From Actinomycetota bacterium (GTDB taxonomy: Bacteria > Actinomycetota > Actinomycetes > Propionibacteriales > Nocardioidaceae): a stretch of 6,236 nucleotides of DNA. The stretch is from contig WLIH01000173.1 in assembly GCA_009702305.1 (NCBI GenBank), positions 1-6,236 on the forward strand. The letters are read 5' to 3'. The notes under the pieces are model-generated. The model had not been told where the DNA came from, searched no databases, and saw only the letters and a list, made by a program, of their open reading frames with translations. Numbering within the stretch: the stretch's first letter is position 1; the number at the start of each line of letters is the position of its first letter. A program made the translations under genes and the position numbers. This document shows, in pieces, positions 1 to 5,156 of this stretch.

Positions 1-11
1 CGGTGCTTTGG

Positions 12-87
12 CGGGGCGTAGCGTAGTGGCTAGCGCGCCTGCTTTGGGAGCAGGAGACCGCAGGTTCGAGTCCTGTCGCCCCGACCA
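12..87 (+). tRNA. tRNA-Pro (anticodon TGG)
   Basis: A full cloverleaf can be folded by eye. The acceptor stem 12-18 pairs perfectly with 77-83. The D arm is 21-36, with stem GCGT/GCGC. The anticodon stem 38-42 pairs with 50-54, and its loop at 43-49 reads TTTGGGA. This puts anticodon TGG at 45-47, followed by G at position 37, which is usual for tRNA-Pro. The variable loop is 55-59. The T stem is 60-64 with 72-76 (one G-T pair) around the loop TTCGAGT. The discriminator is A84, and the CCA tail at 85-87 is encoded. The tRNA reads CCA and, by wobble, other CCN proline codons. Its promoter lies at or before the window edge and cannot be judged. Confidence 0.97.
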
Positions 88-119
88 CGCACCTGCCTGC
101 GCCGGATGCGCGCCGGGCG

Positions 120-144
120 GCGTCCGGACTCCGTCCGGGAACGC
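120..144 (+). terminator. possible hairpin terminator after tRNA-Pro
   Basis: An inner stem CCGGAC (124-129) pairs with GTCCGG (133-138) around a TCC loop. A lower stem GCGT (120-123) pairs with ACGC (141-144), with a two-base bulge at 139-140. It lies about 32 nt downstream of the tRNA 3' end. There is no T-tract, so the assignment rests on position and pairing alone, and GC-rich DNA forms such pairings easily. Confidence 0.35.
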
Positions 145-187
145 CACGACCGCGTCCGGTCGCGCGTCGCGCCACGGGGAGCGCACC

Positions 188-193
188 TACTGT
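188..193 (+). promoter_or_regulatory. weak candidate -10 box for the secreted-protein gene
   Basis: TACTGT fits the actinobacterial TAnnnT -10 pattern and would give a transcript starting near 200 with a leader of about 55 nt. No -35 hexamer is recognisable at the expected spacing. The only other content I can support in the 88-254 gap is the possible hairpin at 120-144. Confidence 0.25.
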
Positions 194-254
194 CCGCTGC
201 GGCGGTCGCGACACCCGCGACCCCAGCCGACCTCGTCCCCCTGAAGGAGCCCTC

Positions 255-770
255 GTGTCCCGTCGTCTGATGGTCCTGCTGCTCTCCCTGCTGACGACGC
301 TGGCGATCGCCGTGATCCCCTCGGCCGATGCTGCGTCGACGTACCGCTACCTCGACATCGAGAGGAGCTTCGACGTCTTCAACGGCAGCGCCGACCCCAA
401 CTTCGCCGAGGACACCATCTACGGGTGGGACACCCCGGAGCACGAGGATCGCACCGGCTACTGCTGCAGCGGCTATTCGGCCGAGCTCACCGAGGCGGGC
501 ACGACCGCCTGGATGATCTTCGCGCTGCGCTCGAAGTGCCGCTCGGGCAAGGTGTGGTTCGAGAACGTCAACAACGGTGTCGTCACCTTCACGGGGTCGG
601 TCGACGGCGAGAGCCGCTTCTCGCGTCAGCTCGGGGAGGGCAGCACGGTCGCGGTGGCGCTGTCGAAGCTCAAGGACGCCAAGAAGCTCAAGCTCAGCGC
701 CACCTACACCGACCCCGGCGGCGACGTCGACACCACGGTCCGCGCGCGGGGCTACCTCTCCTGCCGCTGA
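255..770 (+). CDS. small secreted protein, unknown family, four cysteines
   Basis: The 171-residue product starts at GTG 255, supported by a strong Shine-Dalgarno (GAAGGAG, 243-249) 5 nt upstream. Residues 1-26 look like a Sec signal peptide: Arg3-Arg4, a hydrophobic core at about 5-20, then Ala24-Asp25-Ala26 as an A-X-A signal peptidase I site. There is no lipobox cysteine, so the mature protein of about 145 residues is probably released. It holds Cys70, Cys71, Cys95 and Cys170, the last next to the C-terminal Arg. Four cysteines in an exported protein suggest two disulfides. The body has alternating polar and aromatic strands, consistent with a small beta-rich fold, but I recognise no catalytic motif or named domain. 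The gene stands alone between the tRNA and the HTH/membrane gene, with a hairpin directly after its stop. Function is unknown; an extracellular binding or inhibitor-like protein is only a guess. Confidence 0.85.
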   Translation: MSRRLMVLLLSLLTTLAIAVIPSADAASTYRYLDIERSFDVFNGSADPNFAEDTIYGWDTPEHEDRTGYCCSGYSAELTEAGTTAWMIFALRSKCRSGKVWFENVNNGVVTFTGSVDGESRFSRQLGEGSTVAVALSKLKDAKKLKLSATYTDPGGDVDTTVRARGYLSCR

Positions 771-803
771 GGGCATCGGCGCGCTCGGGCGCGCCGTCGG
801 CCC
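771..803 (+). terminator. hairpin terminator after the secreted-protein gene
   Basis: A perfect 8-bp stem, CGGCGCGC (777-784) with GCGCGCCG (789-796), closes a TCGG loop. It can be extended by GGGC (771-774) with GCCC (800-803) across a small internal loop. It begins immediately after the TGA at 768-770. There is no T-run, but U-less GC-rich hairpins are common at actinobacterial gene ends. Confidence 0.55.
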
Positions 804-805
804 CT

Positions 806-811
806 TAGGAT
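806..811 (+). promoter_or_regulatory. candidate -10 box for the HTH/membrane gene
   Basis: TAGGAT matches the TAnnnT -10 pattern and lies just after the preceding terminator hairpin. The start of transcription would be near 818. The -35 position falls inside the hairpin and shows no good TTGACA match. A leader from 818 leaves very little room before GTG 834, which slightly favours the alternative TTG start at 864. Confidence 0.4.
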
Positions 812-833
812 CGGGCGCCGGCACCGCCGAGGA

Positions 834-1766
834 GTGCTGCGGCGCGAGCTCAGGGGGTCCGGGTTGCCAGCCGAGGCAGAACCGATCGCCGGGGAGGTCA
901 ATCCCTGGGACACGGTGGTCGAGCACCTGCAGGAGCTGCGTCGCGCCGCCGGCAGCCCGTCGTATGTCACGATCGCCGAACGGATCGCGGCCCGACGGGT
1001 GGAGGCCGGCTGGTCGCCGCACGCCGCGCGAGTCGCCAAGTCCACCGTGTACGACGCGCTGCGCCCGGGCCGTGCCCGGGTCAACGTCGATTTCCTCCAC
1101 GAGATCGCCGAGGTCCTGGGAGGCACCGGCGACCAGGTCGACGCGTGGGTGGCGGCCAGCCGCACGTCGACCGTCGCTCCTGCTCCTCCGGTAGCCGGCC
1201 CCTCGCTACGACAGGCCGTGATCCTCGCCCTCGCCTGCCTCGCCCTGAACCTCGCCGGCCGGGCCTTCGTCGACTTCTTCAGCCTGCCGCTCTACCTCGA
1301 CATGGTCGGCACGGCCATCGCGGCGATCGCGCTCGGGCCGTGGCGAGGTGCGCTCGTCGGAGGCGCGACGAACCTGCTCGGCGCCCTGGGGAGCGGCCTC
1401 ATCTCCGTGCCGTTCGGCCTGGTCAACATCGGTGGAGCACTGCTCTGGGGCTACGGCGTCCGGCGGGCGGGCATGGCGCGCACCCTGCCGCGCTTCTTCG
1501 CGCTGAACCTGGTGGTCGCGGTCGTCTGCTCGATGATCGCGGTGCCGATCATCGTGCTCTCGCTGCGTCGCGACCTCCGGGTCGGTGACGACGTGGTGAC
1601 CCAGCTGATCGGCGACACAGTCGACACGTTCCTCCTGGCGGTGGGCTTCTCGAACCTGCTGACCTCGACCGGCGACAAGGTGATCAGCGGCTTCGTGGCC
1701 CTCGTCGTCGTGACCGCCCTGCCGGCGGCGTTCCGGGCAGGAGTCCGATGGGTGCGCATCCCCTGA
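834..1766 (+). CDS. HTH regulator fused to ECF-transporter S-component-like membrane domain
   Basis: The product is 310 residues from GTG 834. Only GAGGA directly touching that codon could serve as a ribosome site, so TTG 864 (residue 11), with AGGGGG about 7 nt upstream, is a plausible alternative start. Residues 23-108 resemble the XRE-type helix-turn-helix of actinobacterial regulators; the likely DNA-reading unit is residues 43-76, including STVYDALR at 70-77. A Pro/Ala-rich linker follows at 110-123. From about 126 to 307 there are roughly five or six hydrophobic segments. LPLYLDMVGTAIAA (151-164), GPWRGALVGGATNLLGAL (168-185) and Asp281-Lys282 before the last helix resemble the small-molecule-binding S subunits of ECF vitamin transporters. 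No ATPase or EcfT gene is nearby. Inference: a membrane-anchored one-component sensor that binds a ligand through the S-like domain and DNA through the HTH. It could instead be a transporter subunit with a regulatory cap. The ligand is unknown. Confidence 0.8.
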   Translation: MLRRELRGSGLPAEAEPIAGEVNPWDTVVEHLQELRRAAGSPSYVTIAERIAARRVEAGWSPHAARVAKSTVYDALRPGRARVNVDFLHEIAEVLGGTGDQVDAWVAASRTSTVAPAPPVAGPSLRQAVILALACLALNLAGRAFVDFFSLPLYLDMVGTAIAAIALGPWRGALVGGATNLLGALGSGLISVPFGLVNIGGALLWGYGVRRAGMARTLPRFFALNLVVAVVCSMIAVPIIVLSLRRDLRVGDDVVTQLIGDTVDTFLLAVGFSNLLTSTGDKVISGFVALVVVTALPAAFRAGVRWVRIP

Positions 1767-1770
1767 CCGC

Positions 1771-1788
1771 TGCCGTCTCGGGACGGCG
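1771..1788 (+). terminator. hairpin terminator after the HTH/membrane gene
   Basis: GCCGTC (1772-1777) and GACGGC (1782-1787) pair perfectly around a TCGG loop, with a flanking T-G pair at 1771/1788. The hairpin starts 5 nt after the TGA at 1764-1766. No T-tract follows. Position and stem quality make it a reasonable intrinsic terminator separating this gene from tig. Confidence 0.5.
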
Positions 1789-1821
1789 CCGCCCGATGCG
1801 GTGAACGGCCTCGGGGACAGG

Positions 1822-1827
1822 TAGTGT
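1822..1827 (+). promoter_or_regulatory. candidate -10 box of the tig promoter
   Basis: TAGTGT fits TAnnnT and lies between the upstream terminator and tig. Transcription would start near 1834, giving a leader of about 80 nt. The upstream GTGAAC (1801-1806) shares only TGA with a TTGACA -35 and has a short spacer, so the -35 is uncertain. The leader contains a small inverted repeat, GGTGC (1863-1867) with GCACC (1875-1879), and the palindrome CTAGCTAG (1893-1900) just before the ribosome site. Confidence 0.4.
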
Positions 1828-1901
1828 TGCGCGGTCGGAGTGCGGTCGCGCCACCTCGTGCCGGTGCGCCACGTGCACCTGATCCACCTCATCTAGCTAG
1901 T

Positions 1902-1906
1902 AGGAG
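1902..1906 (+). promoter_or_regulatory. ribosome binding site fixing the tig start
   Basis: AGGAG sits 7 nt before GTG 1914, which is optimal spacing. This decides the start: the frame is open upstream to TTG 1824, but that extension has no comparable site and would add 30 residues not seen in trigger factors. Confidence 0.85.
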
Positions 1907-1913
1907 AAAGCCT

Positions 1914-3311
1914 GTGAAGAGCGCCGTCGAGACCTTGAGCCCCACCCGGGCCAAGCTGACCATCGAGGTGCCCTTCGAGGAGCTCAAGCCGAGCCTCGAC
2001 GCGGCGTACAAGAAGATCGCCCAGCAGATCAACATCCCCGGCTTCCGCCGCGGCAAGGTCCCGCCGATGGTCATCGACCGTCAGGTCGGTCGTGGTGTGG
2101 TCCTCGACGAGGCGATCAACGACGTGCTGCCCAAGAAGTACATCGAGGCGCTCCAGGAGAACTCCCTCGAGCCGCTCGCCCAGCCCGAGATCGAGGTCAC
2201 CAAGCTCGAGGACAACACCCTCATCGAGTTCACCGCCGAGGTCGACGTCAAGCCCGAGATCACGCTGCCCGACTACGAGGGCATCGAGGCCGAGGTCGAG
2301 GACCTCGTCGTCACCGACGAGGACGTCGAGGAGCAGGTCAAGGCGCTGCGTGAGCGCTTCGCCACGCTGAGCGACGTCGAGCGGCCCGCCGCCGACGGCG
2401 ACTTCGTCGTGCTCGACCTCAAGGCCAGCCAGGACGGCGAGGTGCTCGACGGCGCCGAGGTGACCGGCATGAGCTACCAGGTCGGCCGCGGCGGCATGCT
2501 CGAGGGCCTCGACGACGCCCTGATCGGCATGGCCGCAGGCGACGCCAAGACATTCACCTCCCAGCTCGTGGGCGGAGACCTGATCGGCGAGGACGTCGAG
2601 GTCCACGTCAGCGTCAGCCAGGTCCAGGAGCAGGAGCTCCCGGAGTACGACGACGAGTTCGCCCAGCTCGCCTCCGAGTTCGACACCATCGACGAGCTCA
2701 GCGCCGACGTGCGCGAGCGCCTGGGTCGCGGCAAGCGGCTCGAGCAGGCCGCGGCTGCCCGCGACGCCGTGCTCGAGGTGCTGCTCGACAAGGTCGAGGT
2801 CCCGCTGCCCGAGGCGATGGTGACCGACGAGCTCAACGCGCGCCGCCAGAGCGTCGAGCAGCAGCTCGGCTTCGCCGGCATGACGATGGAGAAGTACCTC
2901 GAGGAGGAGGGGCAGACCGTCGAGGAGTTCGAGGCCGACCTCGACCGCCGCGTGCGCGACGCCGTCGCCGCCCAGTTCATCCTCGACGAGATCGCGAAGA
3001 AGGAGGAGATCGGCGTCGACCAGAACGAGCTCTCCTCCCACCTGGTCCGCCGCGCCCAGCAGTCCGGTCAGGACCCGCAGGAGTTCGCGAACCACATGTT
3101 CGCCCACAACCACATCCCGGACCTGGTCCAGGAGATCCTGCGCGGCAAGGCGCTCGCGACCCTGGTCGAGACCGCTGTCGTCAAGGACGCCTCGGGCAAC
3201 ATCGTCGAGCTGAAGAACCTCCAGCCCGACGGCACCATCGCCGAGCCGGTCGACGAGGCCGACGAGGCTGCGGACGAGGCTGCCGACGAGACGGCCGACG
3301 CCACCAGCTGA
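1914..3311 (+). CDS. tig: trigger factor (ribosome-associated chaperone and prolyl isomerase)
   Basis: The product is 465 residues from GTG 1914. Trigger factor docks at the ribosomal exit tunnel through protein L23, shields nascent chains and catalyses peptidyl-prolyl cis/trans isomerisation. The N-terminal ribosome-binding domain carries the family signature GFRRGKVP at residues 43-50, and the opening residues match the usual actinobacterial form. The FKBP-type isomerase domain spans about 155-245, with GLDDALIGM from Gly198. The helical C-terminal chaperone arms follow from about Leu242 (LPEYDDEFAQLASEF). Length is somewhat above the E. coli protein because of an acidic Asp/Glu/Ala tail at about 444-465, a feature also present in mycobacterial homologues. 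The gene has its own promoter region and a palindrome directly after its stop. It precedes clpP1 and clpP2 as in many bacteria, but two extra genes intervene here. Confidence 0.97.
   Translation: MKSAVETLSPTRAKLTIEVPFEELKPSLDAAYKKIAQQINIPGFRRGKVPPMVIDRQVGRGVVLDEAINDVLPKKYIEALQENSLEPLAQPEIEVTKLEDNTLIEFTAEVDVKPEITLPDYEGIEAEVEDLVVTDEDVEEQVKALRERFATLSDVERPAADGDFVVLDLKASQDGEVLDGAEVTGMSYQVGRGGMLEGLDDALIGMAAGDAKTFTSQLVGGDLIGEDVEVHVSVSQVQEQELPEYDDEFAQLASEFDTIDELSADVRERLGRGKRLEQAAAARDAVLEVLLDKVEVPLPEAMVTDELNARRQSVEQQLGFAGMTMEKYLEEEGQTVEEFEADLDRRVRDAVAAQFILDEIAKKEEIGVDQNELSSHLVRRAQQSGQDPQEFANHMFAHNHIPDLVQEILRGKALATLVETAVVKDASGNIVELKNLQPDGTIAEPVDEADEAADEAADETADATS
3250..3305 (+). repeat. degenerate acidic codon repeat at the tig 3' end
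   Basis: Imperfect 12-nt units built around gacgaggc encode repeated Asp-Glu-Ala-(Ala/Asp) blocks, giving a low-complexity acidic tail of about 20 residues. The units are in frame and differ at third positions, so they form a protein-level repeat with some DNA-level similarity. Such a tail probably stays unstructured. Confidence 0.6.
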
Positions 3312-3321
3312 GACCCGGGCC

Positions 3322-3361
3322 ATAGCCCGTTCAGTGCACAACTGTGCACTGAACGGGCTAT
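3322..3361. terminator. 40-nt perfect palindrome: tig terminator and possible operator
   Basis: The left arm ATAGCCCGTTCAGTGCACA (3322-3340) is the exact reverse complement of 3343-3361, separated by only AC. The RNA hairpin would have about 18 pairs with a small AACT loop. It begins 10 nt after the tig stop, so termination of tig is likely, although only TTCTCG follows rather than a T-run. The right arm contributes the first three bases of the -10 box of the next gene (3359-3364), and the palindrome ends 9 nt before that gene's ATG. A protein bound here would cover the -35/-10 region, so it may also be an operator. Both roles are inferred from position. Confidence 0.7.
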
Positions 3362-3364
3362 TCT
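3359..3364 (+). promoter_or_regulatory. -10 box of a probable leaderless promoter for the hydrolase gene
   Basis: TATTCT matches TAnnnT, and its last base is exactly 7 nt before the A of ATG 3371. That places the predicted transcription start on the start codon. There is no Shine-Dalgarno upstream (the preceding bases are CGTCCC), which fits a leaderless mRNA, a common arrangement in actinobacteria. No clear -35 is visible; that region lies inside the palindrome. Confidence 0.55.
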
Positions 3365-3370
3365 CGTCCC

Positions 3371-4549
3371 ATGAGCGCGACCACCGCCCCCGGCCCCCGC
3401 CTGCTCGACGCCGCCTCGCTGCTGTGCGAGGTCGCCGACGAGCTCGTCGTGCGCAGCGCCCGCGACACCCACGACGCCTGGGCGGAGCGGATCTACGGCG
3501 TCAAGCGCCGGGTCACCGGCTCCTCGCCCTCCCTCGCGGAACGGGCCCACCGCGGCATCGCCGGCGCGGTCTACGCCGGGCTGGGTGCGGGCCTACGCGC
3601 CGCCTCCACCGGCCTCGACAAGGCGGCCGCGGCAGGGCTCGGGCCGCACTTGGAGGACGGGCCACGCGGCCGGTTCGTCAGCTCCGCCGTCAACGGCCTC
3701 ATCGGCGACCGGCTGCTGCGCGAGCGCCCCCAGCTCGCGATCGCGATGGGCGTGCGCAGTGGCGGACGCGACGTGCCGCTGGAGACCGAGACCCTCGCCG
3801 CGGCGTTCCCCGACGCGACGGGCCGCCTGGTCGTCTTCGTGCACGGCCTGTGCGAGAACGAGTCGTATTGGGAGCGCGGGCGCGCCGAGATCGGCACGAC
3901 GTACGGCGACGCCTTGGCGGAGCGGGGTTGGACCCCGGTCTTCCTGCGCGCCAACACCGGGCTCTCCCTGCGCGAGAACGGCGTCGCGCTCACCTGTCTG
4001 ATGGAGCAGTTGGTGGCCGCCTGGCCGACCGACGTCGCCCGGATCGCTCTGGTCGGCCACTCCCTGGGCGGCCTCGTGATCCGCGCGGCCGGCGCCGTCA
4101 GCTCGACCGTCGAGGAGCCCTGGTCGGCCAAGGTCAGCGACGTGATCACGCTCGGCACCCCCCACCTCGGCGCGCCGATCGCGTGGGGCATCGGCCACGG
4201 CAGCCGCGGGCTCGGCATGGTGCCGGAGACCGCGGCCTTCGGCAGGATCCTCGACTGGCGCTCGGTGGGGGTGCACGACCTGGTCGCCGGGCTGGCAGAG
4301 GACGTGCCGCCGCTGCCGCACGCGCGCTACCGGCTCGTCGCTGCGACCCTGAGCGAGTCCGAGCGGCACCCCGTCGGCAACGTCGTCGGCGACCTGCTGG
4401 TGCGCCCGCGCTCGGCGTACGGTCGCGACCGCCGGGGCCGCACCCTCTTCCCCGGCGCCGACGTGCTCCACGTCGGACGTTCGCACCACTTCGACCTGCT
4501 CAATCACCCCGAGGTCCACCGGGCGATGGAGGGCTGGCTCGCCGACTGA
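3371..4549 (+). CDS. alpha/beta hydrolase, lipase/esterase-like
   Basis: The product is 392 residues from ATG 3371. The alpha/beta hydrolase core begins near residue 153 with a hydrophobic strand and His158-Gly159 (VVFVHGLCENESYW), which forms the oxyanion-hole region. The nucleophile elbow is GHSLGG at 229-234, making Ser231 the catalytic serine. LGTPHLGAP follows, as in lipases of the class 2 and PGAP1-like group. Asp341 in VVGDLLVRP and His373 in SHHFDLLNHPEV are the likely remaining triad members. The first 150 residues are helical and Ala-rich, typical of an actinobacterial subgroup, and there is no signal peptide, so the enzyme is probably cytoplasmic or membrane-peripheral. It should cleave ester bonds of lipids or similar substrates, but the substrate is not predictable. 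The gene has its own probable leaderless promoter and ends 9 nt before the SRPBCC gene, suggesting a two-gene operon. Confidence 0.88.
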   Translation: MSATTAPGPRLLDAASLLCEVADELVVRSARDTHDAWAERIYGVKRRVTGSSPSLAERAHRGIAGAVYAGLGAGLRAASTGLDKAAAAGLGPHLEDGPRGRFVSSAVNGLIGDRLLRERPQLAIAMGVRSGGRDVPLETETLAAAFPDATGRLVVFVHGLCENESYWERGRAEIGTTYGDALAERGWTPVFLRANTGLSLRENGVALTCLMEQLVAAWPTDVARIALVGHSLGGLVIRAAGAVSSTVEEPWSAKVSDVITLGTPHLGAPIAWGIGHGSRGLGMVPETAAFGRILDWRSVGVHDLVAGLAEDVPPLPHARYRLVAATLSESERHPVGNVVGDLLVRPRSAYGRDRRGRTLFPGADVLHVGRSHHFDLLNHPEVHRAMEGWLAD

Positions 4550-4558
4550 GACCCTGCC

Positions 4559-5068
4559 ATGCTCCCTGCCATGCCCGCTGCCCCGACCAGTCCCGCCCCT
4601 GCCGACCGCGAGCTCCGGGTCGAGGCGAGCATCGCCGCCCCACCCGAGCGCGTCTGGGAGGCACTCGCGGACGTCTCGCGGATGGGGGAGTGGAGTCCGG
4701 AGCTGGTCACGATGCTCCCGCTCAAGCGCGGTGGCCTGCGCGTCGGGCAGTGGTACCTCGGCATCAACCGGCGCAAGGCGGTCGTCTGGCCGACTCGCAG
4801 CGTCGTCGCGGTCGTCGAGACCGGCCGGGTGCTCGCCTGGGACACCCGCTCCAGCGGGGCCCGGTGGATCTGGGAGATCAGCGCCGAGGACACCGCCGCC
4901 ACGACCACCCGGGTCGTGCACCGGCGCCCGGTGCCGGGGTCGCTGACCCTGGTCAGCAAGGTCTTCGCCCCGGCGTTCCTGGGGGGCACGGCGGCGCACG
5001 CCGACGAGCTCGAGGCCGGCATGGCGACCACCGTCGCGCGGCTCAAGGCCAGCGTCGAAGGCGCCTGA
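4559..5068 (+). CDS. SRPBCC (polyketide cyclase/START-like) family protein
   Basis: The product is 169 residues from ATG 4559; ATG 4571 (Met5) is an equally possible start because neither has a clear Shine-Dalgarno. The first 16 residues are Ala/Pro-rich and likely disordered. Residues 19-48 show the SRPBCC opening: a beta strand, then [22 protein letters not shown], where the Val-Trp helix and Trp45-Ser-Pro are typical. Alternating strands follow ([24 protein letters not shown], in two parts, then VLAWDT and RWIWEI) and a long C-terminal helix (about 145-166) that covers the hydrophobic pocket in this fold. Members bind or sometimes transform hydrophobic small molecules, and no catalytic residue is evident. 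It follows the hydrolase by 9 nt without its own promoter, so co-transcription and perhaps translational coupling are likely. A shared lipid-like ligand or substrate is conceivable but unproven. Confidence 0.85.
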   Translation: MLPAMPAAPTSPAPADRELRVEASIAAPPERVWEALADVSRMGEWSPELVTMLPLKRGGLRVGQWYLGINRRKAVVWPTRSVVAVVETGRVLAWDTRSSGARWIWEISAEDTAATTTRVVHRRPVPGSLTLVSKVFAPAFLGGTAAHADELEAGMATTVARLKASVEGA

Positions 5069-5087
5069 GCGCCGCCGCGGTCCTCGA

Positions 5088-5106
5088 AATCCGCTGTCGG
5101 CGAACA
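5088..5106. promoter_or_regulatory. candidate ClgR operator upstream of clpP1
   Basis: The sequence has CGC (5092-5094), five spacer bases TGTCG, then GCGAAC (5100-5105). This matches the CGC-N5-GCG(A/T)(A/T) core described for ClgR, the actinobacterial activator of clp genes, with a mismatch just before the left CGC. Its centre lies about 59 nt upstream of the predicted clpP1 transcription start, a normal place for an activator. The consensus is recalled from corynebacterial and streptomycete work. No clgR gene is in this window. Confidence 0.55.
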
Positions 5107-5143
5107 GGGGTGGAATCGCCGTGGAACTGTCCGACCTTCGGGC

Positions 5144-5149
5144 TAGGGT
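5144..5149 (+). promoter_or_regulatory. -10 box of a probable leaderless clpP1 promoter
   Basis: TAGGGT fits TAnnnT and lies 7 nt before GTG 5157, so transcription should start at 5156 or 5157, essentially on the start codon. GTGGAA (5121-5126) is at -35 spacing but is a poor TTGACA match, consistent with a promoter that needs an activator. Confidence 0.6.
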
Positions 5150-5156
5150 CGGCGAC

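Noticed and set aside
12..254. tRNA-Pro as an integration site for a mobile element
   Set aside because: tRNA genes are common attachment sites, but there is no integrase, no duplicated tRNA 3' end and no phage-like gene in the window.
30..1100. 356-residue minus-strand open frame across the tRNA, secreted-protein and HTH regions
   Set aside because: It runs through a tRNA gene and two + strand genes with supported starts, and shows no domain.
1824..1913. Upstream TTG start that would extend trigger factor by 30 residues
   Set aside because: The TTG overlaps the predicted -10 box, and AGGAG at ideal spacing marks GTG 1914, which also gives the standard trigger factor N-terminus.
1893..3341. 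482-residue open frame on the minus strand opposite tig
   Set aside because: Its translation is low-complexity Leu/Val/Asp/Gly-rich text, the expected antisense shadow of a GC-rich gene, and tig on the + strand carries clear family motifs.
5060..5073. Small hairpin over the SRPBCC stop codon as a terminator
   Set aside because: The stem GGCGC/GCGCC is only 5 bp, includes coding bases and lacks a T-tract; such pairings are expected by chance in this GC-rich DNA.
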